From Serinus canaria (taxonomy: Eukaryota; Chordata; Aves; Passeriformes; Fringillidae), in assembly GCF_022539315.1 (NCBI RefSeq), contig NC_066313.1, positions 38,415,059 through 38,479,058 on the forward strand: DNA of 64,000 nucleotides. Reading direction: 5' to 3'. The notes under the pieces were generated by a model, which worked only from the letters and a program-made list of their open reading frames with translations, searched no databases and was not told the origin of the DNA. Shown piece after piece: positions 35,820 to 46,235 of this stretch. Position numbers and translations under genes: made by a program. Position 1 is the first letter of the stretch. Each line of letters starts with the position of its first letter.

Positions 35820-36290
35820 GCTGCCTGCATTCTCTGGCTTTGCCCACACCCATCTACAGGTGAGACAGCTTCCACGTGGCGTGGGTCCTGTGTTGCAGTC
35901 TATACCACCACTGCCCTGACTGCATCCCTGTGGCCACAATGTTGAGGACACTCAGCCAGCCCTGGACAGAGATTGCAAAAGTGGCAGGGTGAATCTGGAA
36001 TTCTAACACTGCCATGGTCTTTTGGTCCTTCTTTTCAAGCTCACCTCCTTGGTAAGTCCTTAGTTTGCAATTTAATCTAGCAGCTGCTGGCATCTTCCCT
36101 CTAGGTCTGTCAGCATTTGGACAAGCAGGCTTTCTGTGCTGTTCAATCCCATTGCCACTTTCCCAGCTCCTGTTTTCTCTGGCAGGTGGAACACATGAGT
36201 GCCCCAATAGAGAGAAATCCCACTTGCCTGGTATTCTCTTCTGCTGCTTCTGCACCAATTTTAGTATCTAGAATTGGTAGGGAGAGAAGA
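35820..36290. other. GC-richer block with splice signals on both strands
   Basis: About 470 bp with G+C near one half, inside DNA of about one-third G+C. It carries the longest non-repeat open frame of the window on the - strand (35854-36258, 134 codons from a TTG; proline, arginine and glutamine rich). Several good splice-like signals are present: + strand acceptors at cacccatctacag, tgttttctctggcag and a donor ttg|gtaagtcc, and - strand signals described for 36045-36267. No similarity to CR1 or to the LTR above was seen. It may be a real exon cluster, a processed sequence, or part of an unrecognised retroelement. Confidence 0.4.
36045..36267 (-). other. Candidate 223-bp coding exon
   Basis: On the - strand a strong acceptor (cttctctccctaccaattctag) is followed by 223 bp open in one frame for 74 codons, then a strong donor (ccaaggag|gtgagc, + positions 36039-36044). 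The reading starts ILKLVQKQQKRIPGKWDFSL and ends CKLRTYQG. It has no recognised domain, is basic, and includes the dense stretch CPNADRPRGKMPAAARLNC. A 74-codon frame bounded by both signals is the best exon-like structure in the window, but one exon without neighbours cannot be assigned to a gene. Confidence 0.3.
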
Positions 36291-36913
36291 GCCTAGAAAG
36301 TCAGTGAGCTGGAGTATGTAAGCAGTTTTTTTGGAAGGCTCTGAACCTGCCACAAGCAAGTGTTGGGGTAATTGCAGCATTGTAGACAAGAAAGAAGAAG
36401 CTGTGCATATTGATTTGGGTGGTACAGTCATTAGGGTCTAGCAGGAGGAGTTTAAAAGTCTGTTCTGTAAATATTTTGACTTAAAGTCAGTCTTAAGCAT
36501 CTGTGTGACTATGTTCACTGGTTTAAGATCAAGCAGAGTGATGGGGATAAAGTTGCTTACATAGGATAGAGAATTCATTAGAGTATATTTACCTTGTGAT
36601 AACCAATTTGCATTTGTTTATCTTTCCTTTAATTTCTGTGTTCTTTATGCAATTCAGCTAGAGTGATTACCAATATGTGAATAAATGGCAGATTTACTGC
36701 ATCTTGCAAAACAAATCATTACTTTAAGTCAAATATATTTACTCTGGAATGGAATTGTTATTTAATGTCATTTGTGCTTTGAGATGTGAGAAAGCATTTA
36801 TTTATTTTTTGTTTCTTTGTCAGCAAGTTTTTTTTCTGTCAAATACTGAAACATGCCGTACATCGTAAATGTAATTGGATTTAACTCAAGAATAGAGTAA
36901 TTAATATTTACCC

Positions 36914-36917
<4 letters not shown>

Positions 36918-36950
<33 letters not shown>
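36918..36950. repeat. (TTA)11 microsatellite
   Basis: Eleven perfect TTA units. Pure trinucleotide runs of this length are usually length-polymorphic, so it may be variable between individuals. The poly-leucine open frame that starts here is an artefact of the repeat. Confidence 0.97.
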
Positions 36951-36952
<2 letters not shown>

Positions 36953-37689
36953 GTTCCTGAATTCAGTTTTATATATTTTTTCTTTAACAAAAATGAATAG
37001 TTTGCTTGACAAGAAATTTATAGATGTGAATCCAACAAGAAATGAAATAGAGCTACTGACATATATTTTCAAATTTAAATCCTTATGTTTTCAAAGGAGG
37101 ATTTTAATTTATTAAAAAAAACTAGCAGAAAGCAACAAAACAACAGACTATATTCAGCCCAAATGACTGGACTAAATTTAATCCCAATGTTTGTACACAT
37201 TTACACATTTTTCCGTTTCTGAAATTTATTGTTTTTTAAAAATTCTTTAGCAATTACAGACTTACAGAACCTTTCAAACATTCAGACTATTTTAAAATTA
37301 CTGTATATAACTAATATCAACCTCCTTATGCCTAAAAGAACCTTTTAAAAATGAATAAAATATTAATTAGGTTAATCTAATTTTTTTTTGAACTGCAAAT
37401 TAAAATTGTAATACTTTAATGTCACTAAGAGCAAGTAGTGTGTCCAGATTTTTCTATATTAGTAGAGTTATGTAAGACCTTTTAATTTGATAACTTTTGA
37501 AAAAGCAAATGCTTATAAACTTTTCTTGGTTTTAATAGTCTTTTCCCTTTAGGAAATTTAGAATATACTTGGACTCATGAAAAGTACCTTCATTTCATGT
37601 CACTCTAGTGATATTCTCCCTTAGATTAAAACAGATTAAAACAATAGCAATTCAACTGAAATAATGGCCAAGTACCATTTTTAAAACAA
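36951..37689. other. Unique AT-rich non-coding DNA
   Basis: Very A/T-rich, with no gene and no classified repeat. Confidence 0.5.
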
Positions 37690-38035
37690 CATTAGATTAG
37701 GTTAAACAACCCCGATTCTTTCAGCCCATCTTCATAGGAGATGTGCTTCAGCCCCCCGCTGGATGCCCTAACAGGTCCACATCTTTCCTGTGCTCGGGGT
37801 CCCAGAACAGGGCACAGTGCATCAGGTGGGTCTCAGAAGAGCAGAGCAGAGCAGAGCAGAGTGTCAGAACCACCTCACCTGAGAACCACACTGCTTTGGA
37901 TGCAGCCCCAGATGTGGTTGGCTTCTTGGACTGCAAGTGCACATTGCTGGGTCGTGACAGGTTTCTCATCCACCAGCATTCTGAAATCCTTCTTCAAAGG
38001 GCTGCTCTCTCATCAGCTCTCCTTTCCACTTCCTC
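37690..38035 (-). mobile_element. CR1 LINE fragment (antisense) with internal AGAGC expansion
   Basis: The + strand shows antisense CR1 ORF2: ttcagcccatcttcatagga, then ctaacaggtccacatctttc, catcaggtgggtctcagaag, ccccagatgtggttggcttc and ctgcaagtgcacattgctgg. The order and orientation match the C-terminal half of the CR1 polymerase read backwards. A pentamer AGAGC is repeated nearly five times at 37838-37861, longer than I would expect for the element, so a small slippage expansion happened after insertion. Overlapping frames of 73-109 codons on both strands are shadows. Confidence 0.9.
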
Positions 38036-39459
38036 TTAATCATGGAGCTAATTTCACTTGTTTTATTTAGCTAATGTTTCTTTTTTTTGTCAAGCATTCT
38101 AATTTTAGACAAACACACCACTGTTGCTTCACTCCTCAGCACCTCAAAACCCACTCAGAATTTGGAAGTTGTCCAATGGGGAAGACAAATTTAGATCAGT
38201 AATGGAAGTTATGGCCTGACCTAACGCAGTCGTGCCTCCTTTAGGACCCTTACATTAGGGGCAAAATTTGACATTTCAACAAGCTTTTGAATGCCTTATT
38301 TATTAAAAAAAAAACCCTAATTATCTTTACCATGATTGTGTTAGTTTAAGTAACCCTTAAAGAGTCTTGCTTCTGGCCAGAAACTGCTGGAGATGTGGCT
38401 TTTTTTTTTATGTAACACACAAAAGTTCCTGGCTTCAGAGCTTTAACACTGTGAAAAGTCTGGTAAGTGTCATGCATTTAGGTTACACTCATTGCTGCTT
38501 TAGTGCAAAACCCAAAATATATGCCTGAGTTCATGAAAACTTATTCTTGGGAAGGATTCCTGAAGACCCTTTCTCTTCCTAAAGTAATCCATGCCCTTAT
38601 TTCACCTCCTAGAATAATGTCTACCTTGATTTATAATTAATCTTCGAAGAGTTTAAAGGGTAGAACTTACTAGGTGTGAATTTATAGAGATGGAAAAGGG
38701 AATTCACTGTCTTACATTAGTACTGGTTGACAGGTTTCCTTTTCCTGTATTACTGTCTGTGCTGAACAGCTTTGTAACCCCTGCAACAAGAGATTGTCTA
38801 ACCTGGAATTTGTGATCACTATTGATTATGCTGGGTGAGACATAAAATTGTTCCGTATGTCTTGGCACTTGTCACCACAGCTAAGTTAGAGACACAATAG
38901 GTATTTCTTCTGGAAGTATTCTTTTAACAAAACTAAAAAATCATGATACATTCATTTAAGGAGTTCCAGTACCAAGTGTCTTTGGGGCAGTTGTTAGAAC
39001 TTTAAATTGAAAGAAGCCTATTTGATATAGCTTTCCAATTGGTTAACATTGAGAAAATAGAAGTTCTTGGAATAGCTTAAGATTTTAATAATGTAATAAC
39101 TGTGGGGTTTTTTTTAAATGAAGCCTCTTGTAACTCAGTGGAGTTGCTTGTTTGCAAAGATTAGAAAAATCAATGCAAAGCATTTACACTAACAAACCAG
39201 AATCAGTGTTGAGATAATAAAACTGTATTTTTACTCTATTTATTTTCACTGCTGTTTGAACTGTTCATGGTTACTGAGTGCTGTTTGTTCATAACTGCTA
39301 CAATTTGTGTGAATGTCAGCAAAGGTTTTTCTTTTATATAGGCATCAGCTATATGTCATATGGGTAGACTGATCAGTGTTTGTGAAATCTTCTTTCTAGT
39401 ACTAGGAGACTCCCTGGACTGATTTAGCTCTCTGATTATTACCAGATTCTGGTCTTCCA
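38036..39459. other. Unique AT-rich non-coding DNA
   Basis: No open frame longer than 60 codons and no classified repeat. T and A homopolymers at 38080-38087, 38307-38315 and 38401-38409. Confidence 0.5.
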
Positions 39460-40450
39460 GGTCAGCAGTGAGAAGGTTGAGAAGTCGTAGGGCAGTCAAA
39501 GTAATTTCTTGGCACTGGGATGACTGGTTGAAGAGACAGGAGTACAGGTGGTGTTTTCTTCAATCACTTCAATAGGAAGGAAGAATAAGTAGGAGAAAAA
39601 CCCACCTGATCAACACATAAACAGGTCCATCAGTGGAATGTTGGCTTTTTGAGTCATGAGGATGTTTACACAGCACCAGGCCTGCTGGAGACAGATAGAA
39701 TTCACCTGTTTAAAAGAAAGAAAAGGACTGTAGCCCATGAGTTTGCAGGGATGATTGAGAGGGCTTTAAACTACATTTGAAGGGATCAGGCTGGCTAGAG
39801 ATGAGCCATGAGCAACAGTCAAGTGTTGGGAGTGAAATCAGTGGCTGAGCAGAAGTTCATCTACACACAGTGGGTAATAGAGAGAAGGAGCTGGAAGCCA
39901 CTGCGCAGTAGGAAAGCTATGACATAGTCACCATCACACAAACATGGGGGAATGACTTCTGTGCCTGCAGTGCCGCTATGGATGGCTACAAGCTCTTCAG
40001 ACTGATAGATGAGGAAGGAGAGACAGTAGGGTGGCTCTGTGCGCTAGGCTTTGGATGTTGTCTACCTGGCCTTCACTAAAGCTTTTGATACTGTTTCCCA
40101 CAGCATTCTCCTGGAAAAAAACTGGCAGACTATGGCTTGGACAAGTCCACTCTTCACTGGATTCAAAACTGGCTGGATGGCTGGGCTCAGAGAATGGTGG
40201 TGAATGGTGTTACATCCAACTAGTGGCAGGTCAGCAGTGGGGCTCCCCACTGTCCTGCTGCCAGTTGTGTTTAATATATTTATCAATGACCTGGATAAGA
40301 GGATTGAGTTCCCCCTCAAACAGTTCCCAGCTGACAATAAACTGAGTGGGAGTGTTGATCTTCTCAACCACTCCATAGGTGACTGTTCAACAACGACAAA
40401 CCTACAGTGCAGAACGTCAAATCTTTCTTTGCCTAAGGAAAGGTCTGTGG
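39460..40450 (+). mobile_element. CR1 LINE with 5' region, internally deleted
   Basis: This is the only copy here that keeps the 5' half of CR1. 39540-39780 matches the region before ORF2 (tttacacagcaccaggcctg, gagagggctttaaactacat). 39880-40030 encodes the N-terminus of the APE-type endonuclease (ESYDIVTITQTWGND, then SAAMDGYKLFR). The sequence then jumps at about 40035 straight to the reverse transcriptase: DVVYLAFTKAFDTVSHSILL and, further on, VVFNIFINDLDKRIEFPLKQ. The rest of the endonuclease and the N-terminal RT are absent. The endonuclease catalytic glutamate in ITETW is glutamine (CAA, 39939-39941), and the FADD catalytic box reads FPADN (40324-40338). Stops and frameshifts interrupt the frame; the element is dead. 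Confidence 0.9.
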
Positions 40451-41454
40451 AAGGAATGTAATAAAAATGCAGAATACTAATTAAAAAAAAAACCCAAACA
40501 AAACATAACCCTTGGATTACATGAAGCTGTCCCCAATATACAAGTTGGCTGTAGTATCCAAGCTGTTGTTCCATGGCACATAAGTAACGTTCATAACGTA
40601 CATAAGTAATATATGTAATGTTCTATTATATAGTAAGTCTGATATTCATCTGATAAGTGAGGTTTGTATGATAAGTCAGATATTTCAGAGTATTTATGAA
40701 TATATATATATATATTTATTAAAAAAACCCCAGGTATTTCTGTATAATAAAACAGGCCTTGTTCAGTGCCATTTCCAAAAACATCATCAACCATGTAACA
40801 GATTCAATATGTTTTGTGCCTTTTAGTTTGATTTTCTTGTTGCTGCAAGAATATTTAGATAGAGATTGGAATCACAGAGATTAAAAATGTGATTCTTCAA
40901 TAGATGTTTGATTTTTCCCCACTTTTTTTTTTCTTTCAAGGTTGTGCCTTCACAGCCTTTGGAACAAGGAAAGGGACCCATAAGAATCATTAAGCCTAAG
41001 TTCAAGTCCTTCAGGGATTCTGTTACTGCCATAGATTTTTCATCAAAATTATATCCTATTTTGTGTGATACACAGGAAATTTCACCGGTGAAAAAAAAAA
41101 CCCAAACAAAATAACAAAAAACTCCACAAAGCTCTATAATCTATTAGAAATCATTATTATCCTTAGTTTTTGATGCAATTGAGAAAAAAAAAACAAAAAA
41201 CAAACAAATGTACACTAGAATCAGATTGAAACTTTAATATTACTACCTTGATGGAAAACTCCTTTCAGCCCTTTTTATTAAATCTCATTTCAAAAACCAC
41301 TGGTGTTTTTGATTTTTGAAAGTAAAGTATTCTGTACACATGTGCACACTCTGAAATAAAGTGTTTATCTCTCATGCCCTCCTTGAGAAAACACTCTAAG
41401 ATTAAAGATGACCAACTCCCGGGGAGTTTTCCATCAGACACAAGAACATTTTTT
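40451..41454. other. Unique DNA between two CR1 copies
   Basis: Contains A-rich runs just after the CR1 (40480-40492), a short TA microsatellite (40701-40714) and further A-rich simple sequence (41090-41125, 41185-41205). A polypyrimidine tract at 40917-40940 ends in tttcaag and is followed by a 58-codon open stretch; see the rejected list. Confidence 0.5.
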
Positions 41455-41632
41455 TAAAAATAAGAACAGTAAGAGGTTCCTAGGGAACTGATGGATTCCC
41501 CAGACCCTAGGTAATTTTAAGATTCAGCTGGACAGTGCCAGGGCAGCATGATTTTTCCAAAAAAAGGTTGGACCAGATGATCCTTGAGGTTAGTTGCAAC
41601 AGGTTTTCTGTGATTCTAGGATTCTATGAAAA
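41455..41632 (+). mobile_element. CR1 LINE, short 3' end fragment
   Basis: Sense CR1 tail: gaggttcctagggaactgat, ggttggaccagatgatcctt and gaggttagttgcaacagg, ending in gattctaggattctatga, the diagnostic CR1 terminal repeat. Only the last about 180 bp of the element are present, a typical 5'-truncated insertion. No coding part remains apart from a few codons. Confidence 0.9.
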
Positions 41633-42179
41633 TATTGTAAATCGTAGGTCATTGAAACATGCTCCATATCTGTGCTGAGTTTATTAATAAGTTGGAGATT
41701 GTACAATAACTTCATAGCTGGATTTTTTAATTACAAGGTCTTGAAGTTACCATGAATGCTCTTTGGACAATTATGTCAAGAGCGAAAAAGTTCTTTTTGC
41801 TGTAGCTATCTTGACAGCTGTAAATAATCCCTAAAAGGATGCAAAATAAACCTCTATCTTAGACTCATACAAGTATTTTCTACTAATTTCAGAAAATTAA
41901 TAAGAGACTTTATGTTAAGTAAAACTAATCAGGGGGATTTATTTATCTCTTTTTCTGATTTATGCTAATATGGCTTCATCATCAGTCTGAATTAGACTCT
42001 CTAATGCTGTTTTGGCCAGGATTAGAATTTCTCTAAGGCTTTACATTCTCACATGGTTGCCACTTCCATTCTGGTATTTCCCCACTGGTAGTTTTCTCCT
42101 GGATGTTAACACTAATTGCAGAACACTAAATACTTCATTTTAATCTTTAATAAGTTTACATCTATTCAAATTAATTCTT
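41633..42179. other. Unique AT-rich non-coding DNA
   Basis: No gene or classified repeat seen. Confidence 0.5.
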
Positions 42180-42760
42180 GGACTGTGAAATCTCTGTTGT
42201 CATTGCAGTTTAATGTCTTGGCATCTCAGAATAGGAATATGCAATGAAATTTTCTCCATTGTTTTAGATGATTCAGCAGCTATTAATATCAGAAAGCATA
42301 ATGCAGTTTCCTTGACTTTAAACACAATTAGCATTCATAATTTTAAATTCCCTTTATCAGTGTATATCAGTGCTGACACTGACTGATTTTGGCAAAGACT
42401 GAGAGGAGACAAAGTCCAATGTAGTTTTGTAAATGTCAGTGTATGACATCACCACAGGGAGTTGGTGCCTTTCTGTAATGACAGAGCGAAGGCTGTAATT
42501 AGAAATGAATGACAAGGTGCTTTTCATCTTTGATAAGAAGAGATTTTTGTGTCAAAATATCTCAGTGCATGAACAATTTTTCTCCAAGAATTTTTTGTCC
42601 TGCACATATTTTGCATACTAATGAAGGGGGGGAGCAGAGAGGGCAAAATTATTGCGTAGTGTTGTTGCTAAGTGACAAAATAGCAGATGTTCTGTATTTG
42701 CAGATAACAAATTTTTGAATGCCATCATATTGTGATATTGACAGATACCATTTCTTTGGA
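42180..42760. promoter_or_regulatory. Possible conserved non-coding element
   Basis: About 580 bp of complex sequence with few homopolymers and a set of homeodomain-type cores: caattagc near 42326, TAATTA at 42496-42501 and tgaatgacaagg just after it, plus actaatga near 42617-42624. There is no maintained reading frame. Texture and motif content resemble vertebrate developmental enhancers in gene deserts. This is a judgement by eye and could be wrong. Confidence 0.2.
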
Positions 42761-45700
42761 GGCAATATATTTAATACTTGAAAAAAAAATTAAAAATAAA
42801 TCAAAGGCATTAAAGTTTTTAAGGCCTTATGCAAAGAGCATTTTAAAATTTACTTGACAAAAGTAAAATATCAAGTTCAAAAATGTGTTTTAAGGGTTTA
42901 ATCCCATGATACGTAACAGTTTAGGAAGATAAGTGACTTGTGAGTTCCTGTTCTTTTAAATAGCATTACCTTCCTGGTCAGTCAATGGAAGTGGTATCAG
43001 ATGTGATCTGAATTTATAATTTTTAATAATTCACCCTGTAAATGGATTTATAGCGTTTACTTTAAAATTAGTATCTAAAGAACTTTTTTTTTTTTTTTTG
43101 CATTATTCTTAAATATTATCTTTGAGGCACTATAGAAACACTGCAGAATGGCGTATGATGCTTTCAGAGAAGTTTATAAGTTTCAGTTGGGTATGATCTG
43201 AAATTATGACATGTTGGAAAGTAAGCTTAACTCTGATAGATTATGCATTCCTTAAATCCATATTAAGTCCTCCAGATTTACAATACAACTTGATTGGTTT
43301 ACCAAAGCTTACAAAACTCTTTCACTCTTCTTAGCAAACATATCTGTTGAAAATTATATAGCATTCAGGTTAAAACTTGAGCTTTCAGGGTTGTAGCTTA
43401 TTTCTCCTGATATTTGCTTAAAATTTGCAATTAGATGAATGCACAGACAATATATAGCTTTACTAATCTTGTCCTCTCTACTTCAATTCTTCACAAATCC
43501 TAAAAATATGAAAAAAATTCCAGTTCAAGGTATAACCTCTGAGTTATTAAAATAATTTTTCTTTGTATTGAGAAGTATCCAAATTTAGCACTGAAATTGA
43601 CTCTTAAAATAACCAAAAAAACAAAAAACAACCTGTAGGCAAATTAGGTCAAGTTCTTACAAATATTTAGGTCTGTTTAGAGAGCAAGACTGAGTTGAAT
43701 ACATGAGCAAAAAAACATGTAATTTACTACAAGTAAGAAGAAATAATTGGGTCCTCCCCATGTCTTGAAGCTTCAGTGTGCTGACACTGCGAATTTTGAC
43801 ATTGGCTTGAATGAAAAAGTATGAATTTGCAATGCAAAAAAATTTTCCAGTTGATTGTCACCTAATTTCTCTTTTTGTATCGACTGAACTTTTTTTGCTT
43901 TTTCTTTGAAATGGCCAAAATTTCAGGAAAATGCACAGAAGGTAATGAAATTGCATTGACATATAGATGATGTAAATGCAGTTTGAAATTAGGGTATCAC
44001 CTTTCTGGAGATAAAATTTATGTTTAATTTATTTGATAATTCTTTCACTGTTAGAATTTAAATAGACCGTCCTTAATTTGTATTTATAAAGAATAATTAG
44101 TTTAATACAATGAGTCTAGAATTCTAAGACACTCTTCAAAATTTTATATTACCTTGGTACAAAGATGGATTTCATAGTTAAGATCTATTGTGTAAAATCC
44201 AAACTAGCATTTAAGAATCCCAAAAATAATTTTAAAATCTGTTCTAAGCTGGAACGAATAAATGAAATTTATTGCCAGTATTTGAACAAATATTTGAACT
44301 GTTTTTGGCTGTGTAAACAATATCTGCCTGGAAGCTGCAGGGAGGTTGTGCATCAGCTGTAATCACCATTCTGCCCACTTTAACAGATGGTGGGAATGAC
44401 CAAGTTACGGATAGAGAAGGGTGAGAAAAGGAGAGAAAACCAAGGGGAGGTCACTCCATAGCATGGAGTTTTTCTGTCCCTGTTACCAGATGGAGAAGGA
44501 TACCTGAATATGTACATTCACATTCCCTCTCCATTATAATGCTTGTCAAAATCTTTACAGAGTTCATTGTCACTAACTCATCCTCCCTCCCTCTACTGCA
44601 TTTTTAGGTATTTTTGGAAGTGCTAAAAGTCAGACAGGCTGCTTGAGGATCATGAAATTATTTATACTTCCTTGTTGGGACCCAACTGTCAGAGGACTGG
44701 AGGATTTTTTTTCCATTTTTTCATCTATCTTAGACCATCAAATAGTCAAAATTAATTTGAGAAGAAGTTGATCAATTAATGTTAATGTTCAGGAGTGTAA
44801 GGAAATTTTTAGCTTATTTGAAGTTAGTGTTGCCTTTCCTATGTATAGACAAAGATAAATAAGCATATCCTATGGTTTATGGAACAGACATCCTGCAGCT
44901 CTTGCATTAGATGCACCAGGAAAAAAATTATAAGCTGTGGATTACCTTTTCCAATCAGTCTGATGTCTTTTCTATTGCCTATTCTAAACAAAACTAGAGA
45001 AGATTTCTCTTTGTATGTATTTGCATAGATCTCCTTTGCAAAAATGGTACTGAACAAAAGTCTTTAACACCTCTAGAATTCTTGCTGGCTTTATCGTAAA
45101 ATTGGATGATTTATTTTGTATTTAGAGCACATATAAGTTGAAAACAATTTTCTTTTCCCCAGGAACAAAACACAGACATTTGAATTTCATATTCGTATCA
45201 ATGAATGACTGTGCTTGTGCAGGATTAGAAATAGAAGGATTGTATTTTAATGTTTTTATCTCCATGTCTGAGATACTAATTGGTAGTGACAGGAAAAATT
45301 GGTACATTGATTTTTAAATTTCTTAAGTTAAACTTACAGATGTAGTCCCAAAGGCAAAAAGCAATGTTTATTATAGATAGTGCCACACTGGTAAACAGCA
45401 TTCCAGAAGACTGACTCAACTCAGACTACTAAGATGATAAGTCAGGAAATCAGCATGGTAGAGAAAGAACCTCTGGGTCCAATTGAAATACAAGATGGAA
45501 AAGTTGGGATGTGGAAGGAGGGAAGTGCATGCTGGGAGGAACATAGCAAAACTGCCTGAAAGTCAGTTCAGGGATCAGGAAAGCTATGTCAGAGCTGGAA
45601 ATAAATGAAGAGAACTGAGGAATCTGCAGCTACATCAGTCAGAAAAGGAAAAGAAAATAAATTGTACCGCCTCAACAAATAAGACAGGGTATCTGGTGAC

Positions 45701-45799
45701 AAGTTATAGGGAGAAGACTGAGGTACTCCACTTTTTTTTTCCTCAGCAATTGTTCTTCCCCACTCTTCTGATTTCCTGAATCTAAAGGCAGGGAATGAA
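42761..45799. other. Unique AT-rich non-coding DNA
   Basis: No gene. An 18-19 T homopolymer lies at 43082-43100. A slightly GC-richer patch at 44330-44520 has no recognisable content. Open frames here are 60-93 codons and unremarkable. Confidence 0.5.
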
Positions 45800-46235
45800 G
45801 AATCTCCTCTCTTGACCTGCTTGTCACACTTCATTCGAATGAATGGGCTTTCTGGGCTGCAAGCATACATTGTTGTCTCATGTCCAATTTTGTATCTACC
45901 AGTATGCCCAAGTTCTCCAGAGTCCTGCCATCAATTCATTCATCACCCAATCCATATTGATCCTGTGGACTGCCCTGATCAAGATGCAGGACCTTGCATA
46001 TAGCCTCCATGGAGTTCAAGTGGATCCACTTCTGAAGCTGCCACGGTCTCTCTGGATGCGACCCCTTCCCTTGTCAGCTTGTCAGCTGCACCACTCAGCT
46101 TCATGGCACTTGAGAACCTGCTGAGGGTGCACTCAGTCTCAAGGCCTATGTCATTGATACAGATATGGAACAATATCAGTGCCAGTATGGGAAGTAGAAG
46201 GTGTCCTTGTCCGCAACAGGGGCAAGGGGCGAAAT
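45800..46235 (-). mobile_element. CR1 LINE reverse-transcriptase fragment (antisense)
   Basis: On the - strand a frame (46266 down to 45979) contains LFHICINDIGLETECTLSRF and then SSAMKLSGAADKL, which aligns with LFNIFINDID.GIECTLSKFADDTKLSGAVD of the CR1 polymerase. The catalytic FADD box has become FSSA (46105-46116). The + strand shows the matching antisense landmarks gggctgcaagcatacattgt, atgcaggaccttgcatatag and gctgagggtgcactcagtct. Both ends are truncated. It is inactive. Confidence 0.9.

Noticed and set aside
37741..38070. 98-109-codon frames on the + strand
   Set aside because: Antisense shadows of CR1 ORF2, extended by the AGAGC repeat.
40941..41089. Polypyrimidine tract ending in tttcaag followed by a 58-codon open stretch (VVPSQPLEQGKGPIRIIKPK...) as a coding exon
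   Set aside because: The donor (caccg|gtgaaa) is weak, the acceptor ends in AAG, and part of the sequence (agaatcattaag) looks like the start of an antisense CR1 3' end. Not enough to call.
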